The notes: generated by a model from the sequence alone, not told the origin. A DNA stretch of 64,000 nucleotides from Oxalobacteraceae bacterium AB_14 (GCA_000381565.1 KB906725.1:2986377-3050376); one strand, 5' to 3'. Counted from the first letter of the stretch, positions 8,931 through 17,201 are shown. Translations and numbers: made by a program.

Positions 8931-10310
8931 ATGGTGATGACGAAAAAAACCATACTCTGCCTGGCACTCGGGAGTCCCGCCTTAGCGGACACGCTCAACG
9001 CCGCAGTAGAGGGATGGGAAGTATGCAGTGCGGTGACGCTGGCCGAAGCGCGCCGCCAGTTGAAGGCGCGTCCCATGCAGGTGGGCGTGCTGCTGGTGGA
9101 GGCGCATGACGAGCAGGCGTGCGCCGCGATGGATGGCTTCCTGCACGAGCATTGGGAGGTGCACTGGGTGGCGGTGCTGCATGCGCCGGCGCTGGAATCG
9201 CCGGCCTGGCGCCAGCTGGTGCACGACCACTGCGGCGACTTTCACACCTGGCCGCTGGATGTCCAGCGGCTGCGGCACACGCTGGGCCACGCGCACGGCA
9301 TGGCGGCGCTGCGCCGTGCGCCGCCGGGAGGCAACCCCGCCAGGCCGGAGCCTGCGCTGACGGGGCAATCTGCCGCCATCGCCAGGCTGCGGCGGCAGAT
9401 CGTCAAGGTGGCCGGCGCCAGCGCGCCGGTGCTGATCGGGGGCGAAAGCGGCAGCGGCAAGGAGCTGGCGGCGCAGGCCGTGCATGCGCATTCGCCGCGG
9501 CGCCACGGCCCCTTCGTGCCCATCAATTGCGGCGCCATCCCTGCCACGCTGATCCAGTCCGAACTGTTCGGCTACGAGCGCGGCGCCTTTACCGGCGCGG
9601 CGCGCGAGAAGCGCGGGCTGATCGAGACGGCCCAGGGCGGCTCCATTTTTCTCGACGAGATCGGCGACCTGCCGCTGGCGCTGCAGGCGAACCTGCTGCG
9701 CTTCCTGCAGGAGAAGACCATCTACCGCCTGGGTTCCACCCGCAGCATCGCGGTCGATGTGCGGGTGATCGCCGCCTCGCACGTCAACCTGGCGCAGGCG
9801 GTGGCGCGCGGCGCCTTCCGCGAGGACCTGTACTACCGGCTCAACGTGCTGGCGCTGGATGTGCCGCCGCTGCGCGAGCGGCGCGACGATCTGCTGCCGC
9901 TGGCCGAACAGTTTTTCCAGACCTATGCCAGCGAGCGGGCGCCGCGCGTCAAGGGCTTCAGCGTGCGCGCGGCGCAGGCGATCCGCGACCACGACTGGCC
10001 GGGCAATGTGCGCGAGCTGCTCAACCGCGTGCGGCGGGCGATGGTGATGGCCGAGGGCCGGCTGATCCTGCCGGACGACCTGGGCCTGAGCGCGGAGCCG
10101 GCGCCGCACGTCGCCGCGCCGCTGGACGACGCCCGCATCCGCGCCGAGCGCGACGCCATCGACGCCAGCCTGCAACGGGCCGGCCGCAACATCACGCTGG
10201 CGGCGCGCGATCTCGGTGTCTCGCGCATGACGCTGTATCGCCTGCTGGCCAAGCACGGCATCGCCGCGCCGTCGCGTGCCTGTTACACCTTCGCGCCGCC
10301 GGCGAAATAG
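8931..10310 (+). CDS. VpsR-like sigma-54-dependent activator
   Basis: This 459-residue bacterial enhancer-binding protein has an N-terminal domain (about 1-140) that lacks the receiver aspartate and looks like the VpsR-type domain. A sigma-54 AAA+ domain follows, with Walker A GGESGSGKE (171-178), the sigma-54 contact loop GAFTGA (218-223) and Walker B FLDEIGD. A Fis-type helix-turn-helix ends it (RNITLAARDLGVSRMTLYRL, near 415-435). VpsR homologues control biofilm matrix genes, often in response to cyclic di-GMP; that ligand is inferred here. Its likely target is the next operon, which has a sigma-54 promoter. ATGs at 8931 and 8937 are both possible starts; neither has a clear ribosome binding site. 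Confidence 0.88.
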   Translation: MVMTKKTILCLALGSPALADTLNAAVEGWEVCSAVTLAEARRQLKARPMQVGVLLVEAHDEQACAAMDGFLHEHWEVHWVAVLHAPALESPAWRQLVHDHCGDFHTWPLDVQRLRHTLGHAHGMAALRRAPPGGNPARPEPALTGQSAAIARLRRQIVKVAGASAPVLIGGESGSGKELAAQAVHAHSPRRHGPFVPINCGAIPATLIQSELFGYERGAFTGAAREKRGLIETAQGGSIFLDEIGDLPLALQANLLRFLQEKTIYRLGSTRSIAVDVRVIAASHVNLAQAVARGAFREDLYYRLNVLALDVPPLRERRDDLLPLAEQFFQTYASERAPRVKGFSVRAAQAIRDHDWPGNVRELLNRVRRAMVMAEGRLILPDDLGLSAEPAPHVAAPLDDARIRAERDAIDASLQRAGRNITLAARDLGVSRMTLYRLLAKHGIAAPSRACYTFAPPAK

Positions 10311-10351
10311 GGCTGGCGCTGGGGCGGTCGGCGCGGTGTTACTGCCGCGTT

Positions 10352-10367
10352 GTCACATCGGTGTGAC
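10352..10367. promoter_or_regulatory. Inverted repeat, candidate activator binding site
   Basis: GTCACA-TCGG-TGTGAC is a perfect 6+6 dyad about 130 bp upstream of the predicted sigma-54 start point for the amyloid-like operon and just after the activator gene. Position and symmetry suit an enhancer for the VpsR-like protein encoded upstream. The binding partner is inferred. Confidence 0.5.
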
Positions 10368-10465
10368 GCACAGCGCCGGACCGGGGGCGCCGGCGCCTGC
10401 ACGGGATCGATGGCGGCGTCCAATTGTCCCGTGTTTTCAAAGGTTTGCGCGCGCGGCGCCAGGGC

Positions 10466-10480
10466 TGGCATCAAGTTTGC
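10466..10480 (+). promoter_or_regulatory. Sigma-54 (-24/-12) promoter of the amyloid-like operon
   Basis: TGGCATC-AAGT-TTGC matches the sigma-54 consensus with exact spacing: GG at 10467-10468 and GC at 10479-10480. Transcription would begin near 10492, giving a leader of about 67 nt before the ATG at 10559, which has a GGTAGGGAG ribosome binding site. Confidence 0.75.
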
Positions 10481-10558
10481 GAAAGAGGGGAGGGCCGGGA
10501 GATCGGTCCCCTGGCACCCATTCAATCAACCGTACAACCTGTTAGGTAGGGAGCAGCT

Positions 10559-12283
10559 ATGAAGAAAACATTGATCAGCGCGGCCATCGCGCTGGCGTTT
10601 GGCGCAAGTGCAGCCTATGCGCAAACCACCACGCCGCCGACAACGGCGAGCACCCAATCCGGCGCCGGCGCCCATGCGAACGACAACGCCATGGCGGTCC
10701 AGGACAGCAGCAACAAGAACGACAATAACAACAGCACCGGCGGCGCGAGTGCCAGCCAGATCGGCGCCGCGGCGGCCAACAACGGCGCCACGGCCAGCTC
10801 CGCGCTCACCAACGCGTACAACCAATCGACGGCCACCGCCACCAGCAGCCTGACCGGCACCGTCAGCAACAATACCATCCAAGACATCGGCAACCGTGCC
10901 GACAACCACGCCGGCAGCAGCGGCGGCGCCGGCGGCGCCGGCACCGGCGGTGCGGCCACGGCCGGCGCGGCCACCGGCACTGGCGGCATGGGCGGCGGCG
11001 GCACCGGCGGCAATGGCGCGGCGGGCGGCTTGGGTGGCAACGCCACCAACGGCAGCGCCACCAATGGCGCGCCCTCGGTGGGCGCCGTCAACGGCGGCGC
11101 CGGCGGTGCGGGCGGCGCGGCCAGTGCCGCGACCAGCGGCGCCGGTGGTGCGGGTGGCGCCGGCGGCGCCGGTGGCGCAGGCGGACGCGGCGAGGTTGCG
11201 ACCGGCGGCGCCGCCGGCCTCGGCGGCGCCAGCGGCGCGGCGACGGGCGGCGCCGGCGGCGGCAATGGCGGTTCGACCGGCGGCAACGGCGGCCTGAGCG
11301 GCGCGGCCACCGGCAGCAATGGCGGCAACGGCGGCAATACCGCCAACGCCGGCAATGGCACCGGCGGCGCCGGCGGGCTGACGGGGGCGGGCGGCGCTGG
11401 CGCCGCGGGCGGCACGGCCGGCAGCGGTTCAGGCGCGGCCCACACCACCGGCACCGGTGGCGGCGCCGGCAGCGGGGCGGCCTCGTCGGCCAACAGCACC
11501 GGCGTGCCGAGCGGGACCGAAACCACGGCCACGCCGCCGCCCAGCCAGACCTCCACCGGCAGCAGCGGCGCCGGCACGGGCGGGGCCGGCACCTCGGGTA
11601 ATGCGACCAGCAGCACCGGCACCGCCACCGGCGGCGCTGGCGGCGCCGGCGCGGCAGGCGGCGCCAGCGGGGCAGGCGCGTCCGGCACCGGCGGCAGCAA
11701 CACGGCCGGCAACGGCGCGGCCGGCGGCGCGGCCACCAGCGGCGCGGGCGGCGCGGGCGCGGGCGTGACGCAAACCGGCGGCGCCGGGGCGAGCGCCACC
11801 ACCGGCGGCGGCGGCACGGGCGGCGCCGGCGGCGCGGCCACCAGCACCGGCGCGGCGGGTGGCGCGGGTGCGGCCGGCGGCAACGGCGGCGACAGCGGCA
11901 TGGCCAGCAACACCGGCGGCAATGGTGCGGCGGGCGGCGCGGCCACCGGCGGCACGGCCAGCAACGGCGATCCCACCAACGGTAGTTCGACCGGCGGCGC
12001 CGGCGGCGCCGGCGGTGCGGGTGGCGGCGGCAACACCGGCGGCGCGGGCGGCAGCGGCGGCACCATCACCGGCGGCGCGGCCACCGGCGGCGCCGGTTCG
12101 GGCGCAGCAGGCGGCGCTGGCGGCGACGTCTCGGTCAACGCGGGCACGTTCAACATGTCCAACACCATGAGCAATGTCGGCCAGTCGGCGGCCGGCATCA
12201 TGGTCACGGCGCAGAACAGCGGCATCTCGTCACTGGTGCAGCAGAGCGTCAACGTCCAGGCCAACCTGGCGGTCGGCAAGTAA
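10559..12283 (+). CDS. Secreted Gly/Ala/Asn-rich low-complexity protein, candidate major fibre subunit
   Basis: The 574-residue protein has a signal peptide (MKKTLISAAIALAFGASAAY, then AQ), a non-repetitive N-terminal segment rich in Asn, Ser and Thr (about 20-120), and a low-complexity core of roughly 400 residues built of GGAGGAGG-type runs with interspersed Thr, Asn and Ser. The conserved-looking C-terminal segment (about 520-574) includes SNVGQSAAGIMVTAQNSGIS. No membrane anchor or cysteines are evident. Resemblance to PE_PGRS proteins is compositional only. It heads an operon with a C39-like peptidase and an outer-membrane barrel, as FapC does in Pseudomonas fap, so I infer a secreted matrix or amyloid-type subunit. 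Confidence 0.75.
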   Translation: MKKTLISAAIALAFGASAAYAQTTTPPTTASTQSGAGAHANDNAMAVQDSSNKNDNNNSTGGASASQIGAAAANNGATASSALTNAYNQSTATATSSLTGTVSNNTIQDIGNRADNHAGSSGGAGGAGTGGAATAGAATGTGGMGGGGTGGNGAAGGLGGNATNGSATNGAPSVGAVNGGAGGAGGAASAATSGAGGAGGAGGAGGAGGRGEVATGGAAGLGGASGAATGGAGGGNGGSTGGNGGLSGAATGSNGGNGGNTANAGNGTGGAGGLTGAGGAGAAGGTAGSGSGAAHTTGTGGGAGSGAASSANSTGVPSGTETTATPPPSQTSTGSSGAGTGGAGTSGNATSSTGTATGGAGGAGAAGGASGAGASGTGGSNTAGNGAAGGAATSGAGGAGAGVTQTGGAGASATTGGGGTGGAGGAATSTGAAGGAGAAGGNGGDSGMASNTGGNGAAGGAATGGTASNGDPTNGSSTGGAGGAGGAGGGGNTGGAGGSGGTITGGAATGGAGSGAAGGAGGDVSVNAGTFNMSNTMSNVGQSAAGIMVTAQNSGISSLVQQSVNVQANLAVGK

Positions 12284-12349
12284 CGGCGGGCGCGGGATGC
12301 GGGCGCTGCGGTAGGACGCGCGCATCCCGCCATCTACAGGGGGTACGGT

Positions 12350-12751
12350 ATGCAGATACCAGTCATCAGTTTTTGTACCGCGCTGGCGCTGGCCGGGCAG
12401 GTGGCGGCGGCGCCGGTGATCGCACCGTTGGCGGAGCCGGTTTCGCAGTCGCGGCCGGCGTTGCTGCCGGACGCCATCGTCATCACGGCGGCCGATCCCG
12501 CCGGCTTTGACGCTGCGTCGGTGCCGGCCGCCAAACTGGCCGGCAAGCGCGCGGGCGCCGATGCGGTCAACAACGATATGCAATTGAACGGCGCCGTCAA
12601 CGGCAACACGGCGGTCAATGTCTACACCGGCGCCAACGCCATCAGCAGCGGCGCGTTCAGCAACGCATCCGGCTTGCCGGTGGCGATACAGAACTCCGGC
12701 GCCAATGTGCTGATCCAGAACGCCACCATCATCAACATCCAGATGAAATGA
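12350..12751 (+). CDS. Small exported protein, candidate minor fibre component
   Basis: This 133-residue protein starts with a signal-peptide-like segment (MQIPVISFCTALALAGQVAA, cleavage after AAA or similar). The C-terminal half holds an Asn/Ala-rich pattern, NGAVNGNTAVNVYTGANAIS, then GANVLIQNATIINIQMK, similar in style to the end of the low-complexity protein upstream (VQQSVNVQANLAV). I do not recognise a named family. The repeated N/Q-spaced beta-prone strands resemble repeat motifs of bacterial functional amyloids. Its end overlaps the peptidase start by 4 bp, showing coupling. Confidence 0.7.
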   Translation: MQIPVISFCTALALAGQVAAAPVIAPLAEPVSQSRPALLPDAIVITAADPAGFDAASVPAAKLAGKRAGADAVNNDMQLNGAVNGNTAVNVYTGANAISSGAFSNASGLPVAIQNSGANVLIQNATIINIQMK

Positions 12752-13425
12752 AAATACCAGCATGCATCATCGTACTGGCCGCCATCGTGTGCGGCCAGGC
12801 CGGCGCGGCGGACTTGCCCGGCGTGGCCGGCGGCAGCTATGCGCTGCACGTCACCAGCCTGAAGGAGGCGCGCTTCCGCTCCACCGTGCGCCAGCAATTC
12901 GATTTCAGCTGCGGCTCGGCGGCGGTGGCGACGCTGCTCAGCTACCACTACGACACGCCGGTCAGCGAACGCCAGGTGTTCGACGCCATGTACGCGCACG
13001 GCGACCAGCAGAAGATCCAGCGCGAAGGCTTTTCGCTGCTGGACATGAAGCGTTACCTGGCCACGCTGGGCTTTATCGCCGACGGCTACCAGCAACCGCT
13101 GCCCAAGTTGGCCGAGGCGGCGTTTCCGGCCATCGTGCGCATCCGTGAAAACGGTTATGAGCATTTCGTCGTCATCAAGGGCATGGACGAGGGCCGGGTG
13201 CTGCTGGGCGATCCGGCCGGCGGCACGCGGGCCGTGCGGCGCGCCGATTTCGAGGCGCTCTGGCAAGACCAGTTGCTGTTCGTGATACACAACTGGCCGG
13301 GCAAGCCGCGCTTCAACCAGGCGTCGGAGTGGCGCGTGGCGCCGCGCGCGCCGCTGGGCGAGGGCATCAACCGCGCCAGCCTGACCGACATCACGCTGCC
13401 CAAGAACGGCAGCGGCAATTACTGA
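12748..13425 (+). CDS. C39-like cysteine peptidase, FapD-type
   Basis: This 225-residue protein has an N-terminal signal or anchor (MKIPACIIVLAAIVCGQAGA) and a papain-fold C39 peptidase domain. The catalytic Cys is C55 in FDFSCGSAAVATLL, the His is H139 in GYEHFVVIKG, and the Asp is D155 in LLGDPAGG, all in family order. C39 peptidases cut double-glycine leaders in ABC exporters. A stand-alone exported version is characteristic of FapD, needed for fibre secretion in the Pseudomonas fap operon. Here it sits between candidate fibre subunits and the outer-membrane barrel, the same arrangement. All catalytic residues are present. Confidence 0.88.
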   Translation: MKIPACIIVLAAIVCGQAGAADLPGVAGGSYALHVTSLKEARFRSTVRQQFDFSCGSAAVATLLSYHYDTPVSERQVFDAMYAHGDQQKIQREGFSLLDMKRYLATLGFIADGYQQPLPKLAEAAFPAIVRIRENGYEHFVVIKGMDEGRVLLGDPAGGTRAVRRADFEALWQDQLLFVIHNWPGKPRFNQASEWRVAPRAPLGEGINRASLTDITLPKNGSGNY

Positions 13426-13437
13426 ACGGAGGCGCGC

Positions 13438-13929
13438 ATGCGCACAAGCATCCTGACCGTGCTGCTGGTCTGCGGGGCGGCGGCACACGCCGGCGATTTG
13501 CCGGACCCGACCGACGGCTGGACCGCCGTCGACGATGCGCGGCTGGACCAGGCGCGCGGCGGCTACGACCTGGGCAACGGGCTGGTGGTCTCGCTAGGTG
13601 TCGAACGTTTGGTTTCGATCAATGGCAGTGTTGTAACGAATAGTCGTTTTGCGATCGGCGATGTGACAAAGTTGAGCGCTGCGGAGGCACAGATGGCCAG
13701 CGAGGCGCTGGCCAATGTGGTGGTGCAGAACGGCGCCGGCAACGCGGTCGATCCGCTGCCGGCCACGGCGGGACTGGGCGCCTTGCTGATACAGAACAGC
13801 ATCAGCGACCAGGCCATCCGCAGCCAGACCACCATCAGCACCAGCGTCAGCAATCTGGCGCTGCTCAAGGCCGTCAACTTTGAAACCCTGTTGCGCGACG
13901 CCCTGAGCGGTGCGGTGGGACCGAAATGA
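13438..13929 (+). CDS. Exported protein of the amyloid-like operon
   Basis: This 163-residue protein has a signal peptide (MRTSILTVLLVCGAAAHAGD), then an acidic segment with LDQARGGYDLGNGLVVSLGV, and a C-terminal half full of short polar-hydrophobic repeats such as ALLIQNSISDQAIRSQTTI. The DARLDQARGG segment resembles a bacteriocin-type leader ending in Gly-Gly. That would fit cleavage by the C39-like peptidase encoded immediately upstream, although the order after a Sec signal is unusual. Function unknown; it may be a minor subunit or FapE-like factor. It has a GGAGGCGC ribosome binding site and lies 12 bp after the peptidase gene. Confidence 0.7.
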   Translation: MRTSILTVLLVCGAAAHAGDLPDPTDGWTAVDDARLDQARGGYDLGNGLVVSLGVERLVSINGSVVTNSRFAIGDVTKLSAAEAQMASEALANVVVQNGAGNAVDPLPATAGLGALLIQNSISDQAIRSQTTISTSVSNLALLKAVNFETLLRDALSGAVGPK

Positions 13930-13950
13930 ACACAAACCAGGAGGGCAGCG

Positions 13951-15012
13951 ATGCGAGGTGCGAGATGGCAGGGCGGCGCGGTGGCGCTGTGGGCGTTGGC
14001 GACGTGCGCGTTGGCGACGTGCGCGGCGGCGCAGGCGCAGGGCGGCGCGGCGCAGCCGCCGGCGGTGGCGCCCTTGTTCGAACAGCCCGGCGTGTTGACG
14101 CCGCGCGGCAAGCTGGTGCTGGAGCCGTCGCTGCAGTTCGGCTATTCGTCGAGCAACCGGGTGGTGCTGGTCGGCTACACCATCATCCCGGCCTTGCTGA
14201 TCGGCCTGGTCGATGTGCGCGAGGTCAAGCGCAACACCTTGACCGGCGCCGTCAGCCTGCGCTACGGCCTGAGCAATCGTGCCGAGCTGGAGTTGAAGCT
14301 GCCCTATGTCTACCGTTCCGACTCCACCGTCAGCCGCGAGATTTTCACCGGCACCGGCGTCGACCATGTGTTCGAGACCAGCGGCAAGGGCGTGGGCGAC
14401 GCCGAGCTGGCGCTGCGCTACCAGCTCAACGAGGGCGCGCCGGACCGGCCGTACTACGTGGCCGGCCTGCGCGTCAAATCGCGCACCGGCACCGATCCCT
14501 TCAGCGTGATCACCGACTGCAGCAAGCGCTGCGTCGGCCCCAACGCCACCGGCACCGGCCTGCCGCTGGACCTGCCGACCGGCTCGGGCTTTTACGCGGT
14601 GCAGCCCAGCCTGACGTGGCTGTACGCCAGCGATCCGGCCATCCTGTTCGGCAGCGTCAGCTACCTGTACAACTTCAAGCGCAGCAACGTCAAGCGCAAG
14701 GTCTTGAACGGCGACTGGGAGCCGCTGGGTACGGTGGCGCCGGGCGATGTGGTGGGCTTTAATTTCGGCGTCGGCCTGGCGCTGAACGACAAGGCGCTGA
14801 TCAGCTTTGGCTACGACCACAGCTCGATCGCGCGCACGCGGCAGAACGGCGTGCCGGTGCCGGGCTCGGTGCGTACCCAGCTGGGTACGTTGCTGATGGG
14901 CCTGTCGTTGCGGCTCAGCGACAAGCGCACCATCAACGTCTCGGTGGGCGCCGGGCTGACGCGCGACACGCCGGATGTGCAACTATCGTTCCGCATGCCG
15001 ATGACGTTCTAG
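13951..15012 (+). CDS. Outer-membrane beta-barrel transporter, FapF-like
   Basis: The 353-residue protein has a long signal sequence (from MRGARWQGGAVALWALATCA to the AQAQG region), a short linker that includes LFEQPGVLTPRGKLVLEPS, and a barrel of alternating beta strands ending in the aromatic FRMPMTF, with terminal Phe as in outer-membrane proteins. It resembles the barrels annotated as transporter or Phenol_MetA_deg, the group in which FapF falls. Unlike Pseudomonas FapF no long N-terminal coiled coil is evident. It is the last gene of the operon and the likely export pore for the secreted subunits. An AGGAGGG ribosome binding site precedes it. Confidence 0.8.
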   Translation: MRGARWQGGAVALWALATCALATCAAAQAQGGAAQPPAVAPLFEQPGVLTPRGKLVLEPSLQFGYSSSNRVVLVGYTIIPALLIGLVDVREVKRNTLTGAVSLRYGLSNRAELELKLPYVYRSDSTVSREIFTGTGVDHVFETSGKGVGDAELALRYQLNEGAPDRPYYVAGLRVKSRTGTDPFSVITDCSKRCVGPNATGTGLPLDLPTGSGFYAVQPSLTWLYASDPAILFGSVSYLYNFKRSNVKRKVLNGDWEPLGTVAPGDVVGFNFGVGLALNDKALISFGYDHSSIARTRQNGVPVPGSVRTQLGTLLMGLSLRLSDKRTINVSVGAGLTRDTPDVQLSFRMPMTF

Positions 15013-15081
15013 CCGAGTTAGCAAGCAAGTTGTTTTTGCGGTATCGTAGCGTCTCTTGATAGACAACATAACAAGGACGCC

Positions 15082-16035
15082 ATGACCATCACCACCTTGA
15101 CCCGATCCGCAGCCGTGCTGGCGGTGGCCGCCGCCTGTTCGATGGCGCAGGCCGCCGCGCCGATGGCCAAGTTCCAGGCGCCCGGTTTTTACCGCACCAC
15201 GCTGGGCGACTTCGAGGTCACCGTGCTCAACGACGGCAGCATCGATTTGCCGGTCGACCAGCTGCTCAAGCAGCCGCCGGCCAAGACCAATGCCGCGCTG
15301 GCCAAATCGTTTTTGAAAAGTCCGGTGGAAACCTCGGTCAACGCCTTCCTGATCAACACCGGCAGCAAGCTGGTTCTGATCGACGCCGGCGCCGCCAGCC
15401 TGTTCGGCCCGACGGCTGGTAAGCTGCTGGCCAACTTCAAGGCCTCGGGCTACAAGCCGGAGCAGGTGGACGAGATCTACATCAGCCACATGCACGGCGA
15501 CCACGTCGGCGGCCTGACGGCCAACGAGCAGCGGGTGTTCCCGAATGCGGTGGTGCGGGCCGGCAAGCTCGATGCGGACTACTATCTGAACCCGGGCAAC
15601 CTGGACAAGGCGACCGGCGAAGAGAAGCAAGACTTCCAGGGCGCGATGATGTCGCTCAATCCCTACGTCAAGGCCGGCAAGTTCCAGCCCATCATCGCCA
15701 ACAGCGAGCTGGTGCCGGGGATTAAATCATATTTCAACGGCGGGCACACGCCGGGCCACATCACCTACGTGATCGAGAGCGCGGGACAGAAGCTGGTGTT
15801 GCTGGGGGATTTGCTGCACGTGCAGGCGGTGCAGTTTGAGAATCCTGGCGTCGGCGTCAATTTCGACAGCGACAGCAAGGTGGCCATCGCCGAGCGCAAG
15901 GAAGCGTTCGCGGCGGCGGCCAAGGGCGGCTACCTGATCGGCGCGTCGCACCTGTCGTTCCCGGCGCTGGGCCATGTGCGCGCCGACGGCAAGGGCTACG
16001 ACTTCGTGCCGGTCAACTACGCGCTGCCGCGCTAA
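15082..16035 (+). CDS. Exported MBL-fold metallo-hydrolase
   Basis: This 317-residue protein has a signal peptide (MTITTLTRSAAVLAVAAACS, cleavage near AQA-A) and a metallo-beta-lactamase fold with the zinc-binding motif SHMHGDHVGG, the later GHTPGHITY histidine and the LLGDLLH aspartate. Relatives include lactonases and related periplasmic hydrolases; the architecture resembles the AHL-lactonase-like group, but beta-lactamase or other activity cannot be excluded. It is monocistronic. An AAGGA ribosome binding site precedes the ATG at 15082. Confidence 0.88.
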   Translation: MTITTLTRSAAVLAVAAACSMAQAAAPMAKFQAPGFYRTTLGDFEVTVLNDGSIDLPVDQLLKQPPAKTNAALAKSFLKSPVETSVNAFLINTGSKLVLIDAGAASLFGPTAGKLLANFKASGYKPEQVDEIYISHMHGDHVGGLTANEQRVFPNAVVRAGKLDADYYLNPGNLDKATGEEKQDFQGAMMSLNPYVKAGKFQPIIANSELVPGIKSYFNGGHTPGHITYVIESAGQKLVLLGDLLHVQAVQFENPGVGVNFDSDSKVAIAERKEAFAAAAKGGYLIGASHLSFPALGHVRADGKGYDFVPVNYALPR

Positions 16036-16050
16036 AACCACGGGGGGCAA

Positions 16051-16120
16051 GTCTGACATTCGGACACGAGTTCAACCGTAGCAAAGGCGCTAAAGTTGAG
16101 TCCGTGTCCGATTGTCAGAC
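16051..16120. repeat. Long inverted repeat between convergent genes
   Basis: Two 26-nt arms (16051-16076 and 16095-16120) pair at 22 of 26 positions around an 18-nt loop. The left arm begins GTCTGACATTCGGACACG. It lies between the MBL hydrolase and Old Yellow Enzyme genes, which end towards each other, so it may be a bidirectional terminator or a mobile palindromic repeat. No T-run follows the stem. Confidence 0.75.
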
Positions 16121-16135
16121 CTGACCCTCGCGGTG

Positions 16136-17191
16136 TTACGCCAGCGCCGGGTAGTCGGTGTAGCCTTCTTCCGCCGGGGCGTAGAAGGTTTCGGCTTTCC
16201 ATTCGTTCAGCGGGGCGTCCAGTTGCAGGCGGCGCGGCAGGTCCGGGTTGGCGATGAAGGCCTTGCCGAAGGCGATGGCGTCGGCGGTGCCGGCGTCCAG
16301 CACCTGCTGCGCGGTCTGCTTGTCCATCTTTTCATTGGCGATGTAGACGCCGCCGAATTCCTTCTTCAGCAACGGTCCCAGGCTGTCCTCGCCCACCGCT
16401 TCGCGCGCGCAGATGAAGGCGATCTTGCGCTTGCCCAGCTCGCGCGCCACGTAGCCGAAGGTGGCGGCCGGATTGGAATCGCCCATGTCGTGCGCGTCGC
16501 GGCGCGGCGCCAGGTGCATGCCGACCCGGCCGGCGCCCCAGACGGCGATGCAGGCGTCGGTCACTTCCAGCATCAGGCGCGCGCGATTCTCCATCGAACC
16601 GCCGTAGTTGTCGGTGCGCTGGTTGGTTTTGTCTTGCAGGAACTGGTCGAGCAGGTAGCCGTTGGCGCCGTGGATTTCCACGCCGTCGAAGCCAGCCTTC
16701 TTGGCGTTTTCCGCGCCCAGCTTGTAGGCGGCGACGATGCCGGCCAGCTCTTCGGTATCGAGCGCGCGCGGCACCGGATACGCGCGCTGCGGACGCAGCA
16801 GGCTGACGTGGCCGTCGGCGGCGATGGCGCTGGCCGACACCGGCGCGTCGCCGTTCAGGAAGCTCGGGTCCGACACGCGGCCCACATGCCACAGCTGGGC
16901 GAAGATCACGCCGCCGGCCTGGTGCACGGCCTCGGTCACCAATTTCCAGCCCTCGACCTGCTCGTCCGACCACAGGCCCGGCGTGTCGGCATAGCCCACG
17001 CCCTGCGGCGTGACGGCGGTCGCCTCGCTCAGGATCAGGCCGGCGCTGGCGCGCTGCACGTAGTACTTGGCCATCAGCGCGTTGGGCACGCGGGCGCCGC
17101 CGACGGCGCGGGCGCGGGTCAGCGGCGCCATGACGATGCGGTTTTTCAGGGTGAGGTCGCCGATGGTGAGCGGGTCGAAAAGATTTGCCAT
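16136..17191 (-). CDS. Old Yellow Enzyme family alkene reductase (NemA-like)
   Basis: This 351-residue TIM-barrel flavoprotein starts MANLFDPLTIGDLTLKNRIV and carries the OYE signatures: MAPLTRARA, FAQLWHVGR, the substrate-binding HGANGYLLDQFLQ and the RTDNYGGSMENRAR FMN region. OYEs reduce activated alkenes, nitro compounds and N-ethylmaleimide with NAD(P)H. It lies 10 bp after an ArsR-type regulator on the same strand, so the two form an operon, similar to nemRA-type electrophile-response units with a different regulator family. Confidence 0.94.
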   Translation of the reverse strand: MANLFDPLTIGDLTLKNRIVMAPLTRARAVGGARVPNALMAKYYVQRASAGLILSEATAVTPQGVGYADTPGLWSDEQVEGWKLVTEAVHQAGGVIFAQLWHVGRVSDPSFLNGDAPVSASAIAADGHVSLLRPQRAYPVPRALDTEELAGIVAAYKLGAENAKKAGFDGVEIHGANGYLLDQFLQDKTNQRTDNYGGSMENRARLMLEVTDACIAVWGAGRVGMHLAPRRDAHDMGDSNPAATFGYVARELGKRKIAFICAREAVGEDSLGPLLKKEFGGVYIANEKMDKQTAQQVLDAGTADAIAFGKAFIANPDLPRRLQLDAPLNEWKAETFYAPAEEGYTDYPALA

Positions 17192-17201
17192 GATGAGTTT
17201 C

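Noticed and set aside
10615..12333. 572-residue Pro/Ala-rich frame antisense to the Gly/Ala-rich protein
   Set aside because: Reverse complement of GGC/GCC repeats gives Pro/Ala codons automatically. The plus strand has a signal peptide, ribosome binding site and promoter; the minus strand has none.
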